Notes: a model not told the origin generated them from the letters alone. Counted from the first letter of the stretch, positions 35,230-44,044 are shown. The stretch is 64,000 bases of DNA from SZAS-18 sp038322235 (GCA_038322235.1 JBBQFQ010000016.1:1-64000); one strand, 5' to 3'. Numbers and translations: made by a program.

Positions 35230-35667
35230 ATGCTTCGTCCTCTCGCCCTCATCCTTTGCGCGCTGTCCCTCGCCGCCTGCTCGACCTCCGGCACCACAAC
35301 TCCGACGGGGGATTCCACCGCCGCGAAGTTCAAGGCCGCGGATCTGAATGGCGACGGCCGCCTCGACCGGGCAGAATTCACGAGCGCCTACGCTGAGGCC
35401 CGGTTTCGCTTCTTCGACGTGAATGGCGACGGCTTCATCGACCAGAAGGAATGGGAGCGCGTCTCCGGAGATGATCGCGCCGCGGCGTTCGAGAAGATCA
35501 ATCGGAGCAAGAGCGGAAAGATCTCGCTCGCCGAGTGGAAGGCGTCACCGGAAGCGCAGAAGCGGCGCAATGCCGTCTTCACCGCGATGGACAAGAACAA
35601 GAACGGCAAGCTATCGCTGGAAGAAGTCCGCGCCGCGCTCGAAGCCCGCGAGAAGATTAAGCCGTAA
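35230..35667 (+). CDS. EF-hand calcium-binding lipoprotein
   Basis: 145 residues from the ATG at 35230. A lipoprotein signal ends at Cys17 (LILCALSLAACSTSG). Four EF-hand-like loops follow at about 38-49 (DLNGDGRLDRAE), 63-74 (DVNGDGFIDQKE), 91-102 (NRSKSGKISLAE, first ligand changed to Asn) and 121-132 (DKNKNGKLSLEE). Two or three should bind Ca2+. It is anchored in the cell envelope and lies 93 bp upstream of a mechanosensitive channel gene. Confidence 0.85.
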   Translation: MLRPLALILCALSLAACSTSGTTTPTGDSTAAKFKAADLNGDGRLDRAEFTSAYAEARFRFFDVNGDGFIDQKEWERVSGDDRAAAFEKINRSKSGKISLAEWKASPEAQKRRNAVFTAMDKNKNGKLSLEEVRAALEAREKIKP

Positions 35668-35679
35668 GCGCTCCCGCAA

Positions 35680-35701
35680 CATCGCCCGACTCCCGGCGAT
35701 G
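35680..35701 (+). terminator. Possible weak terminator after the EF-hand gene
   Basis: CATCGCC and GGCGATG form a 7-bp stem with an 8-nt loop, followed by ATCCATTTTT with a T5 tract starting six bases after the stem. It lies 13 bp after the EF-hand stop. The offset T-run makes it a weak intrinsic terminator at best. Confidence 0.4.
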
Positions 35702-35718
35702 ATCCATTTTTGCGTCTC

Positions 35719-35744
35719 GGGCGCAGATCGCGAGGTCTGCGCCC
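35719..35744 (+). promoter_or_regulatory. Strong hairpin just before the MscS start codon
   Basis: GGGCGCAGA (35719-35727) and TCTGCGCCC (35736-35744) form a perfect 9-bp stem with an 8-nt loop. It ends 16 bp before the ATG at 35761, so it may cover the ribosome site region of the channel mRNA or act with the preceding hairpin as a terminator. Function is inferred. Confidence 0.45.
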
Positions 35745-35760
35745 GCTCCATTTCTGCCCA

Positions 35761-38043
35761 ATGATTCGGACGAGTCTTTGTCTCCTGCTTCTCGCGCTCG
35801 CCCTTCCGGTCCGAGCTGAGAGCCCCGCAGACATCGCCGCGACCCCCACGGTCGCTCCCGCCCCAGTCACGGACGGACCGACCGTTGCGAGCGTGCAGGT
35901 CCGACTCGAGGCCGCGCGAAAGGAACTGACCGATCTACAGTACGCACCGCTCCCGGACGGCGCGACCCCCGAGGATGGGATCACGCGGCGCGCGGTGCTC
36001 CAGGACCACGTCCGCATCCTCCAGCGCTACGTCGACGTCCTTCGGGAAATGGAAAACGTGCGCGAGCGCGCCACCGACTTCGCGGCGCGCCCCACGACGT
36101 GGCCTGGCGCGAAGCTGGGTCCGCCTTTCCCGGTCCGCCTCGTGGACGAATTGCGCGAGGCGGTCCGGGCGCTCGAGCAAAAGATCGAGTCCGCCGTCGC
36201 CACCCTTCAACTCGCCGCCCGCAATCAGGAGGAAGCGCAGCAAGCCCTTCAAATAACTGAAGCCCGCCTGCGACAGGCCAGCGAACGCGCCGAGAAGGTC
36301 GGCACCGCCATGCCACCCCGCGAGATCTGGTTCCGCGAGCTCAATCGGATCCGTTCCCGGGTCGGAACTTCGTCGCTCGGACTTCTCGAGGCCGAGCGCG
36401 CCCTGGCCGAGCAGGAGCTCGCGGAACATCGGGCCCGCCACAAGATCCTCCGGCAGGAACTTTCGAACGCCGCCAAACAGATCCGCTTCGACCGCTCGGA
36501 TCTCACGCGCGCCCAGACCCAGATCTCCCAGGATCGCGACGAACTCGGAGCCGAACTCGACGAATCGCTCAGCGAGCACGAGACGGCTCACGCCGCCCTC
36601 GCGGCCGCGCGGAAGGCGCTCACCGCCGGCGTGAACGCCCAGGCAGCCGACCAAAGCATCAGCCTTCTCCAGGAAACGGTCGAGACGCGCCTCGCCGAGT
36701 TGGAGACCCTGCGCCAGAAAATCAGCGTCGCGCGCACGCTGCTGGATGTCCTGAACGCGCAGGAAAACCTCTGGGACTACCGCTTTGCCCTCGCCCAAAA
36801 AACCAGCACGACGACGCTCTCCCGGGCCGCGTCCACCCTCGCTGGTTTTATCGACCGCGCCCGCGGCCAGCGCGAACTTGCCTCGCGCCAGGCCGACGTG
36901 ACCAGCCGGGTCCTGGCTGATCTCGAGGAACGCCTCCGCGCCAAGACCGATCCCGATAAAATAATCCCCCTCGTTCGCGCCCGACTCGAGGCCGTGCGGG
37001 AACGCGATGCCGCGCTGCAGCGAGCGCAGCGAACCCTCGACGGGTTCATCTGGCTCGCCACGCGGGTGAAGGACGGCGTCGACGAGCAAAACATCGACAC
37101 GCCGCTCACCGATCGGGTGAAGGTCCGCGTCACAGCCCTCCCCACGCTGTTCCGGCGGGTGCTTAACCATGAGCTGTTCGCGGCCGAGGACGTCATCGAA
37201 GTGGACGGCCAGAAGATCACGGGCCGGCGCAGCATCACGGTCGAAAAGGTCGCCATTGCCGTCCTCATTCTGCTCTTCGGCTACCTGCTCTGCCGCATCC
37301 TCGCCCGCTACGCGCAGCGCGGGCTCGTGAATCGCTTCCACGTCGATCCCGCCCTCGCGAATCTGATCCGACGCTGGGTCCTCGTCATCCTCGTCTTTGG
37401 GCTCGCAATCGTCGCGCTCACGATCGTGAGGATTCCCCTCACCGCGTTTGCCTTCCTCGGCGGAGCGCTCGCGATCGGGGTGGGATTCGGCACGCAGAAT
37501 CTGCTGAAGAACTTCATCAGCGGAGTGATCCTTCTGCTCGAGCGCCCGCTCAAGGTCGGAGACGTCCTCGATGTCGGGACCACCCGCGGACGCGTCAGCA
37601 GCATCGGGATCCGGTCGTCCGTCATCATCAGTTCGGATGGGATCGAGACGCACGTCCCCAACAGCACTCTGCTCGAAAACAACGTCACCAACTGGACCTA
37701 CACCAGCACGCGGGTGCGCTTCAACATTCGCGTCACGGTCGCCTACGGTAGCGCTCCGCGCGAAGTTACCCGCCTGCTCACGGATGCGGCGGAATCCCAC
37801 GGCGTGGTCTTGAAGACGCCCGCTCCGCAGGTCCTGCTGGAGGACTTTCACGAGCGGGGTCTCCTCTTTCAGCTGAATTTCTGGCTCGAGGTCACGCCCC
37901 AGAGCGATAGCAGTCAGGTCATGAGCGACCTCCGCCACATGATCGAGCAGCGCTTCCGCGAGGCCGGCGTGCTCATGCCGTTCCCCCGGCGCGATCTGCA
38001 TCTTTCCGCGGACGCGCCGCTGCCCGTCCGCCTGGAGCCGTAG
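35761..38043 (+). CDS. Large MscS-type mechanosensitive channel
   Basis: 760 residues from the ATG at 35761 with a signal peptide (LCLLLLALALPVRA). A long periplasmic region (about 25-490) is rich in coiled coil, as in MscK/KefA. Transmembrane helices near 500-600 lead to the pore helix AIGVGFGTQNLLKNFISGVI and the beta domain GDVLDVGTTRGRVSSIGIRS, VPNSTLLENNVTNWTY. It opens under membrane tension to release solutes during osmotic downshock. It follows an EF-hand lipoprotein gene. Confidence 0.9.
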   Translation: MIRTSLCLLLLALALPVRAESPADIAATPTVAPAPVTDGPTVASVQVRLEAARKELTDLQYAPLPDGATPEDGITRRAVLQDHVRILQRYVDVLREMENVRERATDFAARPTTWPGAKLGPPFPVRLVDELREAVRALEQKIESAVATLQLAARNQEEAQQALQITEARLRQASERAEKVGTAMPPREIWFRELNRIRSRVGTSSLGLLEAERALAEQELAEHRARHKILRQELSNAAKQIRFDRSDLTRAQTQISQDRDELGAELDESLSEHETAHAALAAARKALTAGVNAQAADQSISLLQETVETRLAELETLRQKISVARTLLDVLNAQENLWDYRFALAQKTSTTTLSRAASTLAGFIDRARGQRELASRQADVTSRVLADLEERLRAKTDPDKIIPLVRARLEAVRERDAALQRAQRTLDGFIWLATRVKDGVDEQNIDTPLTDRVKVRVTALPTLFRRVLNHELFAAEDVIEVDGQKITGRRSITVEKVAIAVLILLFGYLLCRILARYAQRGLVNRFHVDPALANLIRRWVLVILVFGLAIVALTIVRIPLTAFAFLGGALAIGVGFGTQNLLKNFISGVILLLERPLKVGDVLDVGTTRGRVSSIGIRSSVIISSDGIETHVPNSTLLENNVTNWTYTSTRVRFNIRVTVAYGSAPREVTRLLTDAAESHGVVLKTPAPQVLLEDFHERGLLFQLNFWLEVTPQSDSSQVMSDLRHMIEQRFREAGVLMPFPRRDLHLSADAPLPVRLEP

Positions 38044-38058
38044 CCCGCACCCGACCCC

Positions 38059-38736
38059 GTGCGCCTGCTCTCCGCGATCAAGTCCGCGCTCGTCCCGGCC
38101 GGCGTCCGCGATCGCCGGCCGCCGTTCGGATTGTATCGAGGTCTGAAATTGGCGCTCGATCTCCGCCGGGACTTGCAGCTCCACCTCGGCCTGTGGGAAC
38201 GCGAGACCCATGCCGCGATTCGCGCCAGCGCGGCCGGTTGTGCCTGGGCAGAGGATGCCGGGGCCGGTCGCGGGGAGCTCTGCGTTTATCTGCTCACCCA
38301 TTCCCCGGCGCAGATCGTGCACGCCTTTGAGCCCGATCCCGCCGAGCTCGAATTCCTGCGCACGAATGTCTCCCTCAACGGACTCGCGGCCGATTCTCGA
38401 CTGGAGGTGCACGCCGAAACGCTGGGGAACGCCGCCGGCCGGGCGCTTGATTCCCTCGGGCTTCCCGTGGGCAAACGGGGGTTCGTCAAGATCGACGTCG
38501 AGGGCGCCGAGCTCGCCGTCCTGCGCAGTGGGGAGCGACTCCTCCGGGCCGCGCCGGTCGATCTCGTCATCGAGACCCATTCCGCCGCACTCGAAGCGGA
38601 CTGCATCAGCTTCCTGCGCGACTGCGGCTATCTCTCCCGCGTGATCGATCGCGCCTGGTGGCGCCTTCTCCTGCCCGAGCAGCGTCTCCTCCCGCACAAT
38701 CGCTGGCTCCACGCGTGGAAGCTCACCGGGCGTTGA
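38059..38736 (+). CDS. FkbM-family methyltransferase
   Basis: 225 residues from a GTG start 15 bp after the channel gene. SAM-binding motif I is EDAGAGRGELCVYLLT, followed by HAFEPDPAELEFLRTNVSLN and GFVKIDVEGAELAVLRSGER, the FkbM hallmark. Its C-terminus is short. Members methylate sugars or polyketides; the substrate here is unknown. Probably co-transcribed with the channel. Confidence 0.83.
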   Translation: MRLLSAIKSALVPAGVRDRRPPFGLYRGLKLALDLRRDLQLHLGLWERETHAAIRASAAGCAWAEDAGAGRGELCVYLLTHSPAQIVHAFEPDPAELEFLRTNVSLNGLAADSRLEVHAETLGNAAGRALDSLGLPVGKRGFVKIDVEGAELAVLRSGERLLRAAPVDLVIETHSAALEADCISFLRDCGYLSRVIDRAWWRLLLPEQRLLPHNRWLHAWKLTGR

Positions 38737-38766
38737 GAATTGCCCGATTCGTCGAGCCTCGCTCCC

Positions 38767-39456
38767 TCATTTCTCACCCGGCGCCGCGTTCCCTTCTTCG
38801 CCGGATCCTCGCCTCGCGCCGGGTCCGATCTGGGCTCTCTCCCCGCTGAAGCGGGGCTGGCGGTTGAGGTTCGTCACGTCCAGCACCGCCTGAATCCGCG
38901 CGAACCGCTCCCGAATCATCGAGCGCACCCGATGCCAGAACGAGACGTCCTCCGCATCGAATCCGATCACATCGAGGTCGCGATGCCGGGCGATGTAGAT
39001 GGCGCGCTCATTGTGGAAGCGCTGCGAAATCACGGTGAACTCCCGGAGCCCAAAGACCTCGCCCGCGCGGACCACCGAATCGAGGGTTCGCACGCCGGCG
39101 TAGTCGGGCACGAGGCGGTCTTCGGGAACGCCGCGTTCGATCAGATCCTTCCGCATCATCGCGGGTTCGTTGTACTCCTTCGTCGAATTGTCGCCGCTCA
39201 GGAGCAGGTATTCGACCTTGCCGGCGTGGAAGAGCTTCGCGGCCCCGTCCATCCGATTGCGATAGTGCTGATTTGGCCCGCCGCCGGGGATGTATTTCGA
39301 GGTGCCGAGGACGACGCCAACCCTTCGCGCCGGGATGTCCGTCACCGAGTCGAAGCAGCGGCCCTCCGCCGCGTGCCCGACGATCCACGAGGGAACGGTC
39401 ACGGCCACCAAAAAGAGGAAGGCGAGGACGAGGGCGAAGCGTGAAATCCGCTTCAT
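38767..39456 (-). CDS. SanA/YdcF-family membrane protein (DUF218)
   Basis: 229 residues from the ATG at 39456. One N-terminal helix (FALVLAFLFLVAVTVPSWIV) precedes a DUF218 domain with VGVVLGTSKYIPGGGPNQHY, VEYLLLSGDNSTKEYNEPAM, VPDYAGVRTLDSVVRAGEVF and FTVISQRFHNERAIYIARHR. SanA affects envelope permeability and vancomycin resistance in E. coli; the chemistry is unknown. The C-terminal tail (GARRGSGEEGNAAPGEK) is disordered. Confidence 0.88.
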   Translation of the reverse strand: MKRISRFALVLAFLFLVAVTVPSWIVGHAAEGRCFDSVTDIPARRVGVVLGTSKYIPGGGPNQHYRNRMDGAAKLFHAGKVEYLLLSGDNSTKEYNEPAMMRKDLIERGVPEDRLVPDYAGVRTLDSVVRAGEVFGLREFTVISQRFHNERAIYIARHRDLDVIGFDAEDVSFWHRVRSMIRERFARIQAVLDVTNLNRQPRFSGERAQIGPGARRGSGEEGNAAPGEK

Positions 39457-39994
39457 GCGCCGCTCGCTTCTTTCCCTCGGGACGTCCGAAGCTTTGCCCC
39501 GCGTGCCCCGACGCCCTGCTCCTCGCTGACGATTTTCGACCACACCGTCGAAGTTCGCATCAAGCGGGCGCCGGAGCAAACGGCGCACCGGCCGGGCCGA
39601 GACGCGGAGCGAGCGAAGCCTACTGGGAGGCTGAGGGAGCGCGGCCAGACGCGTTCGGTCAACGACGAGGTGCGTCATCGCAACAATCAACTCAAGCACG
39701 GTTCCTGGCTGTTGAGCCTAAGCCCAAAAACTTCCCCGCCGACCGACGCTTCCGATGCCATTCCTGCTGGCGCCTGAACCCCGCGAACCCACCCAAAACG
39801 CTCCCCGACAAAATTGTGAATAACTCGAAAAGAGCCGTACTTGCGGCAGAGAGAACTTCTGATCCGGCGCCCATCCGGGCTTGAGCAGGTCGAAGGACCG
39901 AATCGTTCAGCTTGGATTTTACCCTCTGTCGGCCCCGTGTCGGCCTCGCCGCTTCAGTCTCGACACCCTCTCGTCTGAGAGTCTAGTCTTCTGG
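39457..39994. other. 538-bp gap without a recognised gene
   Basis: This gap separates divergent genes. It includes a slightly AT-rich patch near 39810-39850 that may hold a promoter for the downstream secreted protein. No tRNA, tmRNA or RNase P RNA features were recognised, and the short frames present have no family resemblance. A small regulatory RNA cannot be excluded. Confidence 0.4.
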
Positions 39995-41524
39995 ATGCAG
40001 GTTTCGCGGAAAGTCGTCACCCTCTCCCGGTTCGCGGGTCTGTTCGGCATGGTCCTTTTCGCTCCGCTTTGGGCGGATGCGTCCCCTGTGATCGTGACGA
40101 TCAAGCAGTCGGCTCGACTCTCGCCCACGTTGCGGGCGGAGATGGCGGCACTCGTTCCGCTGACCCAGCCGGTGGGTGGCGTGCTTCTGAGCGTCGTGGC
40201 GGACAACAACAGTCTCGGGATGGTCTTCGTGACGAATGCGGAAATTGGTTCCCCGGCGCTGCCTCCCGTAGCGCAGGCGCTCCGCGGATCCCCACTCGTC
40301 GGTACGGTGGATATTTCCGGCGTCGTCTATAACCTCACGGGCACCTTTTATGCGAGCCTCGAGGCGGTCTCGGAGGAGGTTTTGCGCGGACTGGTTAGCC
40401 CGCCGCCTCAGGCACCGTTTGATCCGGCGGGGACTCTCGGGCCGCACAGTTCCGGCCGTCTGACGATCGCGGCAAAGCCCTTCGCGCTCTATGGCGACAA
40501 TCGGGCTGCCACCCTGACGGCGATCCACGACGATCTCACGGCCTTGGGGGTCGCTTTCGTCCTCACCAGCCAGTTCGGCATTTACACCTACGTTTACGCG
40601 CAATTCGACGAAAATAAGATCGGCATCATCGAACTCATTCGTCGAGTGCGGGCGCTGCCGTGGGTGGCGAGTGCCGGCCCTGACTCCCTCCTTTTTCCGG
40701 CAGTGGTCACAGTTCCCTTCGCCCGCTATTTCGTCGTGAGCGGCCGGGGCGCAGCGCCGGGCGCGCCCACCGAATCGTTCGTGATTCGAACGTTTGGGAC
40801 CTATGGCGGTGACGGCTTTCAATTGGCGGAGCATCTCCGACATCAGGCCTATGTGCCGCTGAAGATGCGGATCGCCCCCCGGACGGCGGCTGACCCGGTC
40901 TATGCAGGCTTCGAGGCCTACACGAAGCCGTGGGTGGTCAGAGAACTGCTGGCCGTGGGTCTAGCAGACTTCGGTCCGGGCTCCGGAGCGGAGAATACGC
41001 GCAATGCACCGTTGTTCACCGCCTTACCGTCGGAGATCTCGCGCGACGTGCCCGGCTGGATCGCGACGAACGGAGATATCGTCTGGTCACAGGGTTTTCG
41101 CGTCGTGGCCGAGATCACTCCCGGAGCGCCGGGCGCGCTGGTGAACCTGTCTGCGCGCGCCCAGGTGGGCCGCGACGAGCGGGTGATGATCGGCGGATTT
41201 GTCGTCCAGGGCGGCTCGACGCGGACGTTGCTGGTGCGCGCGCTGGGGCCGTCGCTGAGTGCGCAGGGAGTGGCGAATCCATTGACGAACCCGCGAATCC
41301 AGATCGTGGGGGAAGGAAACACTCCCGTCGCCGACAACGATGACTGGAGCACGGGACCGCGGGCGGCGGAACTCACAGCCCGGTTCCCGGCGTTGGTGCC
41401 CGGCGATCCGCGGGAGTCTGCCTTGCTGGCGACATTCTATCCTGGCGTCTACACCGTCATCATCTCCAGCGCGGATGGGGCAGAGGGCGTGGGATTGGTG
41501 GAACTATACGACATTCCCGATTGA
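39995..41524 (+). CDS. Secreted protein with C-terminal repeat domain shared with the DUF4331 protein
   Basis: 509 residues from the ATG at 39995, with a signal peptide (LSRFAGLFGMVLFAPLWADA). The N-terminal 380 residues match no family I recognise; they contain paired segments on VxxVVYNLTGTFYASLEA and FGIYTYVYAQFDENKIGI. The last about 125 residues form a beta-rich domain beginning LVNLSARAQVGRDERVMIGG and ending GAEGVGLVELYDI. The same domain is inside the protein at 49698. Such domains recur in secreted Verrucomicrobial proteins, probably as surface or adhesion modules. Role unknown. Confidence 0.78.
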   Translation: MQVSRKVVTLSRFAGLFGMVLFAPLWADASPVIVTIKQSARLSPTLRAEMAALVPLTQPVGGVLLSVVADNNSLGMVFVTNAEIGSPALPPVAQALRGSPLVGTVDISGVVYNLTGTFYASLEAVSEEVLRGLVSPPPQAPFDPAGTLGPHSSGRLTIAAKPFALYGDNRAATLTAIHDDLTALGVAFVLTSQFGIYTYVYAQFDENKIGIIELIRRVRALPWVASAGPDSLLFPAVVTVPFARYFVVSGRGAAPGAPTESFVIRTFGTYGGDGFQLAEHLRHQAYVPLKMRIAPRTAADPVYAGFEAYTKPWVVRELLAVGLADFGPGSGAENTRNAPLFTALPSEISRDVPGWIATNGDIVWSQGFRVVAEITPGAPGALVNLSARAQVGRDERVMIGGFVVQGGSTRTLLVRALGPSLSAQGVANPLTNPRIQIVGEGNTPVADNDDWSTGPRAAELTARFPALVPGDPRESALLATFYPGVYTVIISSADGAEGVGLVELYDIPD

Positions 41525-41898
41525 AGCGCAGCGTGTCAGCGCAAGTCATGGGCTGGGACGACAGTGACTGACGCAGTTTCTCGGCCGGGCGCGGCGCCAT
41601 CCTGCCGCGCGCGGTGCTCTTCTGCCGCGTCGGTGGGCGACGATCCGCTCACGCTGACGCCAAGCAAGACAGCGGGTTACACGGTTCCCGCTGCCTTGGA
41701 CATCTGGCGGGGAAGGGTCACCTGATCCCCAAGAGAGCGGCAGAGGGCGGCCGCACTCCAGATGACCGAGCCGCGCGAGCAGGCTTCCAGCGAATCCCGG
41801 TTGAGTGTTCGAGGCGCATTCCTCTCGAGGGACTGTCTCAATCGTCCGACCGGAACCAGCCCGGCCGGATCGCCTTGAGAAGAAGCGGAGACACGAGG
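41525..41898. other. Non-coding accessory stretch before the tandem repeats
   Basis: About 370 bp without a gene I can support. Frames on both strands were read and show no family resemblance; a transposase remnant was looked for and not recognised. Next to the repeat array it may be the interior scar of a lost mobile element. Confidence 0.35.
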
Positions 41899-42092
41899 GT
41901 GGTCGTCAATGTTCACCCGGGATGCCGCCGCCTTCACGGGTGGCCGTGAACGGTCTCGAGACAGGCCAGCGTTCACGGAGGCGGCCGTAATCGTTTCCGG
42001 GGACGGCCGTAATCGTTTCCGGGGGCGGCCGTAATCGTTTCCGGGGGTGGCCGTCAGCGTTTCCGGGGGTGGCCGTCAACGTTCACGGAGCG
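41899..42092. repeat. 22-bp imperfect tandem repeat array, possible IS21-type end
   Basis: The core GGCCGT recurs with exact 22-bp spacing at 41983, 42005, 42027, 42049 and 42071. The central unit is GGCCGTAATCGTTTCCGGGG; later units change to GGCCGTCAGCG and GGCCGTCAACG. Less perfect units precede it at about 41901, 41942 and 41964. The pattern of several 20-22 bp degenerate repeats starting GTGGCCGT is typical of IS21-family terminal transposase-binding sites. No transposase is present, so it is likely a remnant. There are no spacers, so it is not a CRISPR. Confidence 0.65.
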
Positions 42093-42145
42093 GGCTGCCC
42101 CAACGGAGCGATTCGACGATCGCCGCTCTCCGGGCAGTCATCCCC

Positions 42146-42619
42146 ATGCGCACGTTCGCCGTTGCCTTGCTCAGCCTCTGCCTGGTCACCTTCGCGGCGG
42201 CCGAGGAGAAGCTCGTCATCACCAAAGAAGTCGCCCTGAAGGCGATGATGGCATTCCGCCAGGATCCCACCGCCAAGGACGCGCGTGACTACGCCGCTAT
42301 CGTCGTTCGCTTCATTGATGAAAGCCCAGACGTCACAGTGAGCCTTTCGGAGAAGGTCGGGCCGTGGCTGCAGGAAGGCCTGCCGCAGCGCGACACTTCC
42401 CTGCTCTTGGCGGCCTTCGCGGCCGGGAATGCGTCCGCCCAGTTGGCCACCGGCAACAAGAAGGACCAACCTCTCGCGGGCGTGCAGGCGGTGATCGAAG
42501 CCTACGATAAATTGCGCCAGAAAAATCCGCGTCTGCGCTCGCCCGGCGTGGAAAAGTTAAAGGAAATGGCCGCCAGGCAGACGTTGGCCGCCTACCTCGC
42601 CGAAACGGACAAACGATAG
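42146..42619 (+). CDS. Small secreted hypothetical protein
   Basis: 157 residues from the ATG at 42146. It has a signal peptide (MRTFAVALLSLCLVTFAAA). The mature part is helical: KEVALKAMMAFRQDPTAKDA, RDYAAIVVRFIDESPDVTV, DTSLLLAAFAAGNASAQL and VQAVIEAYDKLRQKNPRLR. No family was recognised, but it reads as a compact all-helical periplasmic protein. It starts 54 bp after the repeat array. Confidence 0.65.
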   Translation: MRTFAVALLSLCLVTFAAAEEKLVITKEVALKAMMAFRQDPTAKDARDYAAIVVRFIDESPDVTVSLSEKVGPWLQEGLPQRDTSLLLAAFAAGNASAQLATGNKKDQPLAGVQAVIEAYDKLRQKNPRLRSPGVEKLKEMAARQTLAAYLAETDKR

Positions 42620-42709
42620 TTGCCCGCCCGGCGGTCGCGACGCGGAGCCTTGTGACCAGACGCATCTCGCGCGTGAATTCCGGGAGTTTTCAGGTTTTGC
42701 GCCCTCGTC

Positions 42710-42989
42710 TTACTTCGAGCATTCCACGCTGCCGCCGATGTTTTTTAGCAGCATGCCGCGGATTCCGCTGACCGGAAGCGCGAACGTGGCTGGCCCGGTG
42801 TAGTCGAACTCGAGCGTGCTGTTTCCGCCGGCAGGGCTTGGTCTGGTCATCCCACCTCGCCTCGGTAGGAAGTCCAAATTCCGCTGCAGGGACCTCGTCA
42901 AGCGACCGGAATTCCGTCAGCGGGACGACCAGCTCCTGCAGCTTGGCGGAAGCGTACTTCTCACGAAAGCACGCGCAATTGAATGCCGG
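42710..42989 (-). pseudogene. C-terminal gene fragment with one-base frameshift
   Basis: One minus-strand frame reads EKYASAKLQELVVPLTEFRS and on to LPTEARWDDQTKP. A second frame then continues PAGGNSTLEFDYTGPATFAL and ends GIRGMLLKNIGGSVECSK at a stop. Removing one C from the CCC at about 42845 joins them as QTKPAGGNSTLEF. A stop codon at 42990-42992 closes the frame upstream, so the N-terminus is lost. Looks like the broken tail of a real gene; family not recognised. It sits beside the repeat array, in a scarred region. Confidence 0.5.
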
Positions 42990-43012
42990 CTACGCCATCG
43001 GCCGCCAGCCGC

Positions 43013-43975
43013 TCACACCTTCTTCCGCGGCTTCCGGACGACGCGTTCAATCCGGGGACGGAGCCCGCGGGTAAAGCCACTCGCGACGGCGCCGGGAAGC
43101 GGCTGCTTCAGCGTGGCGATGAAATGCTTTTGGGCGGCGGAGATCGGGCGGTTCCGTCCGTAGACGACCCCGAGCGGACGCCACATGGACGCCGCCTCAA
43201 TCTCCACGGCCGCGAGGATGCCGGTTCGAACCTCGTGATAGACGGTGGTCTCCGGAACGATGGAGATCCCGTTCTCGATCTCCACCGCGCGCTTCACGGT
43301 TTCGACGTTGTCGACTTCCATCACGCGCTTCACGCTGACGCCCGCCGCGCGCAACGCCTTGTCCACCGCCTTGCGCGTGGGCAGATCGGGTTCGAAGGAA
43401 ATGAATCGCTCCCCGGCGAGGTCGGAGAGCTTGACCCGGCGACGCTCGGCGAGCGGATGGTCAGGGTGACAGATGAGGACCATCCGATCCTCCCAAAAGC
43501 TCTCGATCACCAATCCCCGCCGACGCTGCGGATAAGCCACGAGTCCAAGATCGGCCGCGCCGTCGACGATCTCATTGTAGATCTGGGACGAGCGGCGGTA
43601 TTCCACGTCGAGGACGACATCCGGATAGAGGGCGCGGAATTTTTTCAGGTACGGCGGCAGGTCGTGGAGACCCACGCTGTAGATGGCGGCGATCCGGAGC
43701 GGGCCGGCCACGACGTTCTGAAGCTCGCGCAGGCGGCCGCCGAGATTATCATAGGCCTGAAGGATTTCCTTGCTCGCCTGGAGGAAGGCGCGTCCTTCCT
43801 GCGTGACCGAGAAATTCTTCTTTCCCCGCTCGATGAGGCTGACGTGAAACTTCCGTTCGAGCGCCCGGATCTGCTGGCTAACGGCGCTCTGCGTCACGTG
43901 GTTCATCGAGGCGGCGCGCGAGAAGCTCGCAGTCTCGACGAGATCGCAAAACACCTTGAACGTCTCGATCTGCAT
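43013..43975 (-). CDS. LysR-family transcriptional regulator
   Basis: 320 residues. The N-terminal helix-turn-helix is LVETASFSRAASMNHVTQSA followed by VSQQIRALERKF. The effector domain starts near residue 95 (GPLRIAAIYSVGLHDLPPYL) and contains PDVVLDVEYRRSSQIYNEIV and the VPETTVYHEV turn. The C-terminal tail is basic (RPRIERVVRKPRKKV). The effector is unknown. It is divergent from yggS 69 bp away, which it may control, as LysR genes often do. Confidence 0.9.
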   Translation of the reverse strand: MQIETFKVFCDLVETASFSRAASMNHVTQSAVSQQIRALERKFHVSLIERGKKNFSVTQEGRAFLQASKEILQAYDNLGGRLRELQNVVAGPLRIAAIYSVGLHDLPPYLKKFRALYPDVVLDVEYRRSSQIYNEIVDGAADLGLVAYPQRRRGLVIESFWEDRMVLICHPDHPLAERRRVKLSDLAGERFISFEPDLPTRKAVDKALRAAGVSVKRVMEVDNVETVKRAVEIENGISIVPETTVYHEVRTGILAAVEIEAASMWRPLGVVYGRNRPISAAQKHFIATLKQPLPGAVASGFTRGLRPRIERVVRKPRKKV

Positions 43976-44044
43976 GCGGAAGGATGAATGTCCCGTAGGA
44001 TAAGCCCTCCTAATGGCGGCGCCGGATCATTGCAAATTCATCTA

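Noticed and set aside
35935..38712. A 925-codon minus-strand frame opposite the MscS channel and FkbM genes
   Set aside because: Shadow frame with no domains; the plus-strand genes have full sets of motifs.
39457..39994. tmRNA or RNase P RNA in the long gap
   Set aside because: Neither the conserved tmRNA ends and tag nor the RNase P core motifs were found.
41899..42092. Possible CRISPR array
   Set aside because: Repeats abut with no unique spacers, units are degenerate, and no cas genes are present.
43223..43232. GGTTCGAACC resembling a tRNA T-loop
   Set aside because: Lies inside the LysR gene; no matching acceptor, D or anticodon arms around it.
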